Below are positions 42,037-48,852 of a stretch of 48,852 nt of DNA, piece after piece; position 1 is the stretch's first letter; each line of letters starts with the position of its first letter. The translations under genes were made by a program, and so were the position numbers. Under the pieces are notes generated by a model. That model was not told the origin of the DNA. It saw nothing but the letters and a program-made list of their open reading frames with translations, and did not search any database. Source of the stretch: DASVXQ01 sp046727955. Its GTDB lineage: Bacteria > Actinomycetota > CALGFH01. The DNA is taken from the NCBI GenBank assembly GCA_046727955.1, contig JBKPDO010000087.1, positions 1 to 48,852 on the forward strand, written 5' to 3'.

Positions 42037-43785
42037 TTACGGGTCGATCACGACCGTGCAAGTGTACGTTCCAGGCCTGAGGCCGTTCGCGGTGACCTGG
42101 ACCGGGTCGGTCGGACCCTGCGGCGAGTTACCGATGTCGGCGTTGCTCGCGTCGACGCAGCTGATCGAGGACTGCGTGGCACCCGGCGCCTGCGACGTGG
42201 CCTTCACCAGAAGGTCGGTCAACGGCGTGTCCGTGAAACTGGTCGTCTCGCCGACGTAGGGGACGTCGCCGCACGTCGCGTTGTTGTCGACGGTGACGGT
42301 ACGGGCCGCCGGGTCGTCGATCACGTAGCCGCCGGGAGCGGCGGTCTCCTGGACTGAGTAGTCGCCAAACGCCAGGTGATCGACGCAGATGGTGCCGTCG
42401 CTGCCAGTGGTGAACGGGCTGCCCGGGATCGGCGTGCCGTCAGACGTGATCGAGAACGTGGCCCCGGCCAGCGGGGTTCCGTCCGGCTTGCTCGACGTCT
42501 TGGTGATCTTGATCGCTCCGAGCTGCTGCTTATCCACGTACACGCAGGTGACCGTGGTGTTCGGAACGACCGTGATGTTGGCCTGCAGCGGGTTGGTGGC
42601 GTCCTGGCTGCCGCCTGGCGTGCAGGTGAGGCTCTCCAACACGAAGTTGGCAGGCAGCGGGCTGTTCTCGGTGACGGTGTAGCTGCCGGCCGGCACGTTG
42701 ACGCAGTCTTCAGTGTTGCCACCAGCAACCGGTGGGTTGCTGTCCACGCCCGCGCTGTCGTTCAGCGTGAAGCTGGACGGCGTGGTGTCAGCGGCGCAGC
42801 TGGGCGTCGTCGGTGGCGTCTGGCCGGCTGGCGGGTTCGGAATGGTCGAGGTGAAGCCGAAGTCCTGGTTGATGCCGCGCGGGTTGGTCCGCTTGATGAT
42901 CTTGACCTCGCCACAGTTGCTGATGTTGACCGGCTGGGGCGCGATGAAGTCCTTGACCTCTGCCGGGAACGAGGAGGAGGAGCGGCTCTTCAGGAAGGTG
43001 CTGCCGAAGGCCGTACAGGTCCCGGCCGGGAACACGCCCGCCGCGGTCAGGTTGATGGCCGCCTCGCCGAACAGCCCCGTGGTCAGGGTGCGAGGAGCGT
43101 CCGGGGGAACCGGATCGGTGACCGTGCCGGTGTTGACCGCGCCCTCGGCGTCTCCGGCCGCCGTGAGGTCAACGCGGTTGCCCCAGCAGGGCAGCGAGTT
43201 GCTCGAGAAACACTGGCTGGTCGCGCCGCTGGTGACCCACCGCAGCAGGCCGAGGGTCGGGGTGCCGCTGCCGGAAAAGTCGTAGGTGACCAGCAGGTCA
43301 CCGGCGGTCCGCACCAGCGAGACCGGCCCGGTGGTGGTGCCGGTGAACCCTGGGGTGACCTTCTGGTTGATCTCCAGGTCCATGTTGGCCGCGCCGATGT
43401 TGACGGCGCGCTCCCAGGCCAGGTACAGGAAGTTGCTGTTGTTGGCGAACTCCGACCCGACGTAGAAGCGGGTCAGGTCGTTCTTGTTGGGCGGGATCGA
43501 GCCGGTCACTACCTTGGTGTTTGGATCGTCTTCCTTGGTGCCCTGCCCGAAGGCGTTGTCGCTCCCGCCGCTGGGCTGGTCCAGGCCGACGACGCGGTTG
43601 GGCGCGTTGGCCCAGTCGGTGTTGCCGGCGGTGTCGACGACGAGGTTGCCGTCGTTGCCCTCAAAGGTGCTGCCCGCCAGGTTCGCGAATCCAGGACTCA
43701 TCAGGGCAAGGGTCAGCGTTGTGGTTATGGCGATTGCGAGGCCGAGGCGTCGGCGTAAGGCACGCGGCCGTATCGGCAGTTGCAT
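42037..43785 (-). CDS. Secreted protein with SpaA-like prealbumin domains
   Basis: A 582-residue protein. The signal peptide (LGLAIAITTTLTLALMSPGFA) is followed by an about 300-residue N-terminal domain with GNLVVDTAGNTDWANAPNRV. C-terminal Ig/prealbumin-like units include VKIIKRTNPRGINQDFGFT, CVNVPAGSYTVTENSPLPAN and AIKITKTSSKPDGTPLAGATFSI with DYSVQETAAPGGY, the SpaA signature. There is no LPXTG motif or hydrophobic tail, so it is released or held non-covalently. AAGGAAGGG precedes the ATG. A surface or matrix role is likely; the ligand is unknown. Confidence 0.82.
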   Translation of the reverse strand: MQLPIRPRALRRRLGLAIAITTTLTLALMSPGFANLAGSTFEGNDGNLVVDTAGNTDWANAPNRVVGLDQPSGGSDNAFGQGTKEDDPNTKVVTGSIPPNKNDLTRFYVGSEFANNSNFLYLAWERAVNIGAANMDLEINQKVTPGFTGTTTGPVSLVRTAGDLLVTYDFSGSGTPTLGLLRWVTSGATSQCFSSNSLPCWGNRVDLTAAGDAEGAVNTGTVTDPVPPDAPRTLTTGLFGEAAINLTAAGVFPAGTCTAFGSTFLKSRSSSSFPAEVKDFIAPQPVNISNCGEVKIIKRTNPRGINQDFGFTSTIPNPPAGQTPPTTPSCAADTTPSSFTLNDSAGVDSNPPVAGGNTEDCVNVPAGSYTVTENSPLPANFVLESLTCTPGGSQDATNPLQANITVVPNTTVTCVYVDKQQLGAIKITKTSSKPDGTPLAGATFSITSDGTPIPGSPFTTGSDGTICVDHLAFGDYSVQETAAPGGYVIDDPAARTVTVDNNATCGDVPYVGETTSFTDTPLTDLLVKATSQAPGATQSSISCVDASNADIGNSPQGPTDPVQVTANGLRPGTYTCTVVIDP

Positions 43786-44362
43786 AGGAGCCCTTCCTTT
43801 CCGATTCCAAGTGGAGCAATGGTGACTCCGGGGAGAACGGCTGGTGACGAAGGGTGATCAACTAGGGGAATTATCTAGTGAATCGGAATTTGGCTTCGGC
43901 TCGAGTGTCGATTTCTTGCGCTCGTCAGGTCCAACCGCGGCGGTGGCGGGCCGCGAGCGGGCGGACGTTTGCTGGCCGACCAGCGCGACAGCTCGGGGCC
44001 AATGGACGGCGATATCACCGCTGACGAAACCACGGCAGCATAGAGTTCCCCCCCTTCTGCTCCTCCTGCTCGCCCTGCTCCAGTCCGGAAGGCTAATCCC
44101 ACGACCGTCCAGGAAAATGATCCAAACAACTGGATCTGCCTGGCTCAAACGCCGCATCGGCTGCCGTCCAAACGACGTACTGCCCATCAGGCCGTGGTCT
44201 GATACGCCCTGGACGACAGCCGACTTTGGACGTGGCCTCTATGCGCAGGCAGCCGGGCTATCCACGCGGCCTCGGGTGCGAAACCCGAGCTCTGGTCCCA
44301 GTCGACGTTCGACTTGAATCCTGACCTGAAGGCTCGCAGGTCAAAGTGGGTCCAGGTGAGCG
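43786..44362. other. Long intergenic region without a recognisable gene
   Basis: About 580 bp, less GC-rich than its surroundings. It contains the promoter region of the SpaA-like gene at its left side, a short hairpin CTCGGGT-N5-ACCCGAG (44271-44289), and open frames of 80-157 codons on both strands. None shows a family motif or a convincing ribosome site. I see nothing more that can be supported. Confidence 0.5.
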
Positions 44363-44752
44363 TTAGGAGGGGGACGCGACCTTCCAGAGGTAGCCGTCCG
44401 GGTCGCTGAAGTACCCGAAGTACCCGCCCCACTGGGAGGCAGCCGCTTTCTTCACGACGCCGCCACCGGCAGCCACGGCGTTGCGCATGACCTCGTCCAC
44501 GGCGTCGCTGGACGGGACGATGAAATGGAACGACACCCCCCGGAACCCGGAACCCTCGGAGGAGACGCCGGCGTCTTGAGCCGCTGCCTCCCACTGGTAG
44601 AGAGCCAGGGACGACGATCCGTCACCCAGGTTGAACGACACGAAGTTGGGGTGGTCCTGGTCGATCGTGCAGCCCAAGCCTTCCCCGTAGAACTTCTTCG
44701 AGCGGGCCAGGTCCTCCACACCGATCATGATCGCGGTCACTTCCAGAGGCAC
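44363..44752 (-). CDS. VOC-family (glyoxalase/bleomycin-resistance fold) protein
   Basis: A 129-residue protein with the paired beta-alpha-beta-beta-beta modules of the VOC fold: MIGVEDLARSKKFYGEGLGC at the start and GYFGYFSDPDGYLWKV at the end. VSFHFIVPSSDAVDEVMRNAVAAGG begins the second module. The metal-binding positions of true glyoxalase I cannot be confirmed. GTG at 44752 is chosen because GGGAG lies 7-8 bp upstream. It is divergent from the DUF4012 gene. Confidence 0.83.
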   Translation of the reverse strand: MPLEVTAIMIGVEDLARSKKFYGEGLGCTIDQDHPNFVSFNLGDGSSSLALYQWEAAAQDAGVSSEGSGFRGVSFHFIVPSSDAVDEVMRNAVAAGGGVVKKAAASQWGGYFGYFSDPDGYLWKVASPS

Positions 44753-44777
44753 GGTTGTCTCCCTTCTTGTACGTCGC

Positions 44778-44792
44778 GTTGAGCACCTCAAC
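44778..44792. promoter_or_regulatory. Palindrome upstream of the VOC gene
   Basis: GTTGAG-CAC-CTCAAC, a perfect 6+3+6 palindrome, begins 26 bp upstream of the VOC start in the divergent gap. A regulator-binding site is possible; no cognate regulator is adjacent. Confidence 0.35.
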
Positions 44793-44987
44793 CTCTATGA
44801 CGAAACGAAACGGCAACGTGTAACCGGGTGCCACCTTATCCCGCCTTAGCGTTTCAGCTTGCTGCGCGACGCTGACGAGCGGGGCGACGCCGGCGAGCCC
44901 GGGGTCGAGCCGCGGTGGGCGCCGGAGTGTCGTAGGCTCCCTCCGAACAGCGGCGCGCCGGACGGCGGAGGAGTTGAAGCTAAGCAG

Positions 44988-46883
44988 ATGCCTATGGAGA
45001 CCCCCACGGCGAGCGGCGACCTCGCCGTCCCGGCTCGCCGCGTGCGGCGCTGGCCCTGGCTGGCGGCTGCGGCCGTGCTGGTCGTGCTCCTGGGCGCGGC
45101 ATGGCTGGCGATAGGGCTGGTCGGCGCCGCCCGCGACGCCAGAGCGGCCGCCACCAAGGCGCGCACCGACCTGCAGGGAAGCGCCCGAGCGCTCAGAGCG
45201 GGCGACCAGGCCGCCGCCCGCCGCGGCGTCCGCGCCGCCAACCTCGACCTGGCACAAGCCGACACGGCCGCGCACCGCGTCGCCGTCCGCGTGGCGGCGC
45301 GGCTGCCGGTCGTCTCCTCGCCAGTGGCCGACCTGCGGCACCTGCTGGCCGCCGGCCACATCCTGGCGGGCGCGGCCGACAAGGCGGTGACCGTGCAGGC
45401 GCGTTTCACCGGCTCCGGCATCCTCCGCAACGGCCGCATCGACCTTGCCGGCGTGACGGCGACGCTCCATGACACCACCGCGGTGCTCGGCGACCTAGGG
45501 CGGGCTCGGGCCGAGCTCGACCAGGTCCGCGGCGGCTGGCTCGCCCCCGGCGCAGCCGCCGCACGCGACGCCAGCCTCCGCCAGCTCGACGACGTCGAGC
45601 GCCAGCTCCGGCCACTCGATGACGTGGTCCGGGCGCTGCCCCCCGCGATCGGCAGCGCCGGGCCGCGCACCTACCTGGTGGCCGTCTCGAACTCTTCCGA
45701 GCTGAAGGCCTGGGGCGGCGCGACGCTCGCGATCGCCCTGCTCCGGTTCGACGACGGCCGGGTGACCGTGCTACGCAGCGGCCAGCTGAGCGAGCAACAG
45801 CTCAGGGGGCGCATCAGCTGGCCCTACGTGCCCGGCGACCCCTGGCACCCGCCTGGATCGCTGTCGCTGTTCTCCAGCGCTGGCCTCTCGCCCAACTTCC
45901 CCACCTCGGGCGAGGAGATCCTGCGGGCCTTCAAGGTCCTCACCGGCGTGCGCGCCGACGGCGTGATCGCACTGGACCCCACGGCGCTCGCCGGCCTGCT
46001 GGACGCCTCCGGTCCGGTCAGCACCGCCGGCTTCGGCAGGGTCGGCGGGAACGACGTGGTCCGGCTGCTGCTGGCCGACAGCTACCGGCGCTACCCCGAC
46101 GACCAGGTCCGACATCGCTACAACCAGCAGCTCATGGACGCCGTGATGGCACGCGTTCTGCAAGGCGGCGATCTGCTCCGCCAGGTCCGTGGCCTCGGCG
46201 CGGCGGCCCGCGGGCGGCACCTGCAGCTCTACTTCCGTGGCCAGCGCCTCCAGGACACCACTCGTGGCTACGGCCTGGCCGGCGCCCTCTCCCCAGCGGC
46301 CCAGGATTACCTTGGCGTGTTCACCGTCAACAGCAACGCCAGCAAGACCGACTACTTCCAGCGGCGCCAGATCGAGCAGCGCGTGCGGCTGGCGGCCGAC
46401 GGGTCGGCCCGTGTCGACCGTGCGATCCGGCTCACCAACACCGCGTGGCCCCAGCCCGGCGGGGATCCTCGCACCGGCTACACGACGGGGTGGAGCCGTC
46501 CCGTCGTCGCCGCGTACCTGCCGGGCGCCGCCCGCGGCGTCACCGTCCGGGTCGACGCCAAGCCGGCGGGTTGGAGCTCGTTCCGGGAGCTCGGCCGGCT
46601 GGTGGTGCGGACCAGGGTGTGGCTGCCGCCCCGCTCGGCCCACACCATTACCGTCTCCTACCAGCTGTCCAGGGCGGCCGTCCCGACCGGCGAGGGTCTG
46701 CGCTACCAGCTCGTCGCCGACACCCAGCCGATCGTGCACCCGGCCATGCTGCGCGTCGTGGTGGTCCCGCCCTCCGGCTTCCACGCCGACGCCGGCCCAG
46801 GCTGGTCCGCGGCGGATCGCACGCTGGTCGCCACCAGGCAGCTCACCAGTGTCGTCACCTTGCGCCTCGACCTGCAACGATGA
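44988..46883 (+). CDS. DUF4012-domain membrane-anchored protein
   Basis: A 631-residue protein with one N-terminal transmembrane segment (about 22-45, WPWLAAAAVLVVLLGAAWLAIGLV). A helical region rich in Ala/Arg is followed by the DUF4012 domain (YLVAVSNSSELKAWGGATLAIALL, VDGVIALDPTALAGLLDASGPV). The C-terminal part is beta-rich. Most of the chain should be outside the membrane. DUF4012 proteins often lie near polysaccharide-export genes, but none is seen here, so the role is unknown. ATG 44988 is used. Confidence 0.82.
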   Translation: MPMETPTASGDLAVPARRVRRWPWLAAAAVLVVLLGAAWLAIGLVGAARDARAAATKARTDLQGSARALRAGDQAAARRGVRAANLDLAQADTAAHRVAVRVAARLPVVSSPVADLRHLLAAGHILAGAADKAVTVQARFTGSGILRNGRIDLAGVTATLHDTTAVLGDLGRARAELDQVRGGWLAPGAAAARDASLRQLDDVERQLRPLDDVVRALPPAIGSAGPRTYLVAVSNSSELKAWGGATLAIALLRFDDGRVTVLRSGQLSEQQLRGRISWPYVPGDPWHPPGSLSLFSSAGLSPNFPTSGEEILRAFKVLTGVRADGVIALDPTALAGLLDASGPVSTAGFGRVGGNDVVRLLLADSYRRYPDDQVRHRYNQQLMDAVMARVLQGGDLLRQVRGLGAAARGRHLQLYFRGQRLQDTTRGYGLAGALSPAAQDYLGVFTVNSNASKTDYFQRRQIEQRVRLAADGSARVDRAIRLTNTAWPQPGGDPRTGYTTGWSRPVVAAYLPGAARGVTVRVDAKPAGWSSFRELGRLVVRTRVWLPPRSAHTITVSYQLSRAAVPTGEGLRYQLVADTQPIVHPAMLRVVVVPPSGFHADAGPGWSAADRTLVATRQLTSVVTLRLDLQR

Positions 46884-46920
46884 GCGCATACGGCCAAGAA
46901 GCTCGACCAGTCCGGGTCGG

Positions 46921-47718
46921 TCACGCGACCGCACGCCCCTCGGCTCGGGCGCGGATCAGCAGCGGACGGGCAGCCTGCTCCAGCTCGTCCTCACCGACGG
47001 GGACCGCGGAGATCACCGCGTCGTTTCGATAGGAGTGCCGCCACAGGATCTCGTCCATCCTGCGCAGCTCCTCCCAGGGAGACTCGACCCGGTCGAGCAC
47101 TACCAGCAGGTCGACATCCGACTCGGGATGGGCATCTCCGCGAGCCCACGAGCCGAACAGCAGCACCCGACGTAGGCGCCTGCCGTACAGCGCCCGAAGG
47201 TCCCCGGCCACCGCCGCAGCAACCTCCACCGGATCGAACCCCGAGGCCAGCTCGGGGAGGAGCGGGTCCTCCCTGGCCAGGACTTCCCGCTCCGCGACGC
47301 CGCGCTCGAGCAGCCCTTCATCCGCCAGCCATTCGATGGCGCGGCGCTCCATCCGGGCGTCGTGGAACGCAAACCACACCTGCCGCAGCTCCTGGAAGTC
47401 CAGCAGGGTGTCCTTGAACCGGCGGAAGGCGCCCCGCCCGGCGATCGCCCGCTCCAGCAGATCCCGGGCTCGCGGGTCCCGCACCCGGTCGATGAAGTCC
47501 TCCATGTCGCCGTAGGCTTCGCGGGACGGGATCGGCTCGATGCGGATCAGCCCGCGATCCAACGGGTCTTCCTCCTCATCGAGGCCGACCGAAACGGGAT
47601 CAGCAAGATCCGGCTCCGTCTCACCCGTGCTCGGGTCGAACCACCACATGGTCTCGGGCGAGTGGTCCTCCAGCGCCTCAGCCAGTGACCGCAGGTCGAC
47701 CCGCTCCAGATCGAGCAT
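46921..47718 (-). CDS. UPF0158 domain fused to a nucleotidyltransferase domain
   Basis: A 265-residue protein in two parts. Residues about 1-135 resemble UPF0158 proteins (SLAEALEDHSPETMWWFDPSTGE, LIRIEPIPSREAYGDMEDFI, RGAFRRFKDTL). Residues about 165-265 form a minimal nucleotidyltransferase domain with LLFGSWARGDAHPESDVDLLVVL, the GSxxxG...SDxDL motif. ATG at 47718 has GAGGAG 7 bp upstream. MNT domains of this size often work as antitoxins paired with HEPN proteins, but no HEPN gene is adjacent. The UPF0158 function is unknown. Confidence 0.8.
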   Translation of the reverse strand: MLDLERVDLRSLAEALEDHSPETMWWFDPSTGETEPDLADPVSVGLDEEEDPLDRGLIRIEPIPSREAYGDMEDFIDRVRDPRARDLLERAIAGRGAFRRFKDTLLDFQELRQVWFAFHDARMERRAIEWLADEGLLERGVAEREVLAREDPLLPELASGFDPVEVAAAVAGDLRALYGRRLRRVLLFGSWARGDAHPESDVDLLVVLDRVESPWEELRRMDEILWRHSYRNDAVISAVPVGEDELEQAARPLLIRARAEGRAVA

Positions 47719-47784
47719 CGCTATCTCCTCTATCCGCTCGACAGGCACCGCTCATGGTAGTGCATACAACGAGCGGCCACTGTG

Positions 47785-47896
47785 CAGCAGCGAGCGAACT
47801 GGCACGCTCGAACGGCGCCTCGCCCTCGACCGCGGAGTACATGGTCGCGCTCAGCTCCCACAGGTCGGCCTCCGGGCCGCTGTCACCGCCGCTCGC
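47785..47896 (-). pseudogene. Remnant of a serine/threonine protein kinase
   Basis: On the minus strand the frame reads ASGGDSGPEADLWELSATMYS then AVEGEAPFERASSLAA. This is kinase subdomain IX, where actinobacterial kinases have xxDLWxLGATLYAAVEGxxPF. The DFG and APE motifs are absent upstream, and the frame leads into the UPF0158 promoter. About 35 codons survive. Confidence 0.55.
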
Positions 47897-47932
47897 CAGC
47901 GCCGGCCTGTTGCGCCCGCTGCGCCAGTGGGC

Positions 47933-48574
47933 CTAATCCCCCCGGCCGGCCGTCCACCGCAGCGCAAGCTCCCGCAGCGCGATGAGGTTTTCCTCGCGAA
48001 AGTAGTTGGACAGGGCGGCGTCGATCCGGTCGGCCGGGAACAGGTGCCCCTCGGCCAGGCGCCGCCGCAGCGCCCACGGCGCCAGATCGACCAGCTCGAT
48101 CTCGGCGGCCGCCAGCGCCACGTCGGGGATGGTGGTGCGCTGCCTGGTCCTGGTGATGCGCTCCACCATGTCGTGGAGGGACTCCAGATGCTGGATGTTC
48201 ATGGTTGACAGCACCGCGATCCCGGCGTCCAGCAGCTGGGCCACGTCCTGCCAGCGGAACTGGTTGCGCGACCCGGGGATGTTGCTGTGCGCCAGCTCGT
48301 CCACCAGCGCCATCCGTGGGCGCCGGCTCAAGATCGCGTCGAGGTCCATCTCCTCGAACAGCAGGCCCTGGTAGGCGACGCGCCGCAGCGGGATGACCTC
48401 CAGCCCTTCCAGGCGCTCCAGGATCGGCGCGCGGCCATGCGGCTCCACCAGGCCGACCACGACGTCCACGCCGCGCTCACGCTGACGGCGGCCCTCGCCG
48501 AGCATCGCGGAGGTCTTGCCGACCCCGGCGGCATACCCCACGTAGACCCTCAGGGCTGCGCGTTCATGGCTCAT
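47933..48574 (-). CDS. Stand-alone KdpD N-terminal sensor domain
   Basis: A 213-residue protein equal to the N-terminal domain of the KdpD potassium/turgor sensor. RVYVGYAAGVGKTSAML is the Walker A-like start; MALVDELAHSNIPG is the Walker B region. NQFRWQDVAQLLDAGIAVLSTMNIQHLESL and DVALAAAEIELVDLAP follow. No membrane, HisKA or ATPase part of a kinase follows; the gene simply ends after FREENLIALRELALRW. ATG 48574 has only a weak ribosome site. A Usp-domain gene lies 97 bp upstream. It might act as an ATP-binding regulator without kinase output. Confidence 0.82.
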   Translation of the reverse strand: MSHERAALRVYVGYAAGVGKTSAMLGEGRRQRERGVDVVVGLVEPHGRAPILERLEGLEVIPLRRVAYQGLLFEEMDLDAILSRRPRMALVDELAHSNIPGSRNQFRWQDVAQLLDAGIAVLSTMNIQHLESLHDMVERITRTRQRTTIPDVALAAAEIELVDLAPWALRRRLAEGHLFPADRIDAALSNYFREENLIALRELALRWTAGRGD

Positions 48575-48671
48575 CGCGCTGAGCGCTCTCGGCCTGCACC
48601 CCCGAACGGTGTCCACCCAGTAGCTCCCAGGAACGACGGCTGGGGATCTCTCCCTCGCGACGGGCCATACC

Positions 48672-48852
48672 TCAGCGTTCCTTGCGAGCGAGGACGTGGA
48701 TGTCGATGTGTGACGCCCTCCGGATCAAGCGGTTGACAAAGGACCCGCGCAGCAGCTCCTGCCATCGCGGCCGGAGCGACTCCCCCACCAGGATCTGGGT
48801 CACGTGCTGCTGGTAGGCGAACGAGAGCACCCCGCTGACCGGATCCTCCGCC
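48672..48852 (-). CDS. C-terminal part of a universal-stress (Usp)-domain protein, cut by the window edge
   Basis: About 59 codons of a gene whose start lies beyond the right edge. LSFAYQQHVTQILVGESLRPRWQ then ELLRGSFVNRLIRRASHIDIHVLARKER match the ATP-binding C-terminus of Usp domains of the KdpD type. It is transcribed toward the KdpD-domain gene. It could be the rest of a split KdpD, or a transporter with a C-terminal Usp domain; what precedes it decides. Confidence 0.65.
   Translation of the reverse strand, partial: AEDPVSGVLSFAYQQHVTQILVGESLRPRWQELLRGSFVNRLIRRASHIDIHVLARKER

Noticed and set aside
44271..44289. A tRNA T-arm-like hairpin CTCGGGT-N5-ACCCGAG
   Set aside because: No acceptor stem, D-arm or anticodon arm could be drawn around it and the loop is not TTCRA-type.
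43844..44317. A 157-codon frame in the gap before the VOC gene
   Set aside because: No ribosome site, motif or membrane/signal pattern, and an equally long frame lies on the other strand.

Overview
The window is very GC-rich DNA with frequent GTG/TTG starts, divergent two- to five-gene operons, and families typical of Actinomycetota: heterotetrameric sarcosine oxidase under an IclR regulator, ArsC with an N-terminal helical extension, DUF4012, and a Streptomyces-type class IV aminotransferase fragment. I infer a soil-type actinobacterium or a nearby high-GC lineage. No rRNA, tRNA or other phylogenetic marker is present, so a genus cannot be named. No rRNA, tRNA, CRISPR array or intact transposase was seen.

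Positions 1-15.5 kb form a coherent choline/glycine-betaine demethylation locus. It holds choline dehydrogenase (betA), a dimethylglycine-dehydrogenase-like flavoprotein followed 5 bp later by a corrinoid protein, an APC permease with a metallophosphoesterase, an IclR regulator, and a soxBDAG-metF operon. Choline would go to betaine aldehyde and betaine, then dimethylglycine, sarcosine and glycine, with the methyl groups entering the tetrahydrofolate pool. Three promoters (DMGDH operon, phosphoesterase-permease operon, betA) carry the same 17-bp palindrome GTTGCG-N5-CGCAAC. The iclR/soxB divergent promoter carries two TTGCGCAA boxes 20 bp apart, so a local regulon can be drawn from sequence alone.

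Positions 15.5-26 kb carry a MOSC protein, a triple-BON protein, an orphan CHASE3-HAMP-GAF histidine kinase, a hicBA toxin-antitoxin pair and a membrane-lipid cluster (PLD/cardiolipin synthase, two PAP2 phosphatases, diacylglycerol kinase, YihY). The stretch also holds gene wreckage: an ATPase remnant and a 5'-truncated aminotransferase.

Positions 26-35.5 kb hold secreted beta-propeller and beta-helix proteins, an ArsR-ArsC single-frame arsenic gene with a CoA-disulfide-reductase-like partner, and a DUF433/DUF5615 toxin-antitoxin pair. They end in a scar where a deleted Ada-AlkA gene meets a truncated HAF-repeat gene.

Positions 35.5-48.9 kb hold a 1360-residue tandem-cyclase/NTPase/TPR protein resembling animal soluble adenylyl cyclase, a DyP peroxidase lacking its usual distal aspartate, a SpaA-type secreted protein, a VOC protein and a DUF4012 protein. 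They also hold a UPF0158-nucleotidyltransferase fusion, a kinase remnant and a stand-alone KdpD sensor domain next to a Usp-domain gene cut by the window edge.

Two structural themes recur. Short tandem duplications (12-81 bp units) sit repeatedly on or just past stop codons. A roughly 80-115 bp element with a 13-bp perfect hairpin occurs three times at gene ends inside the choline locus.
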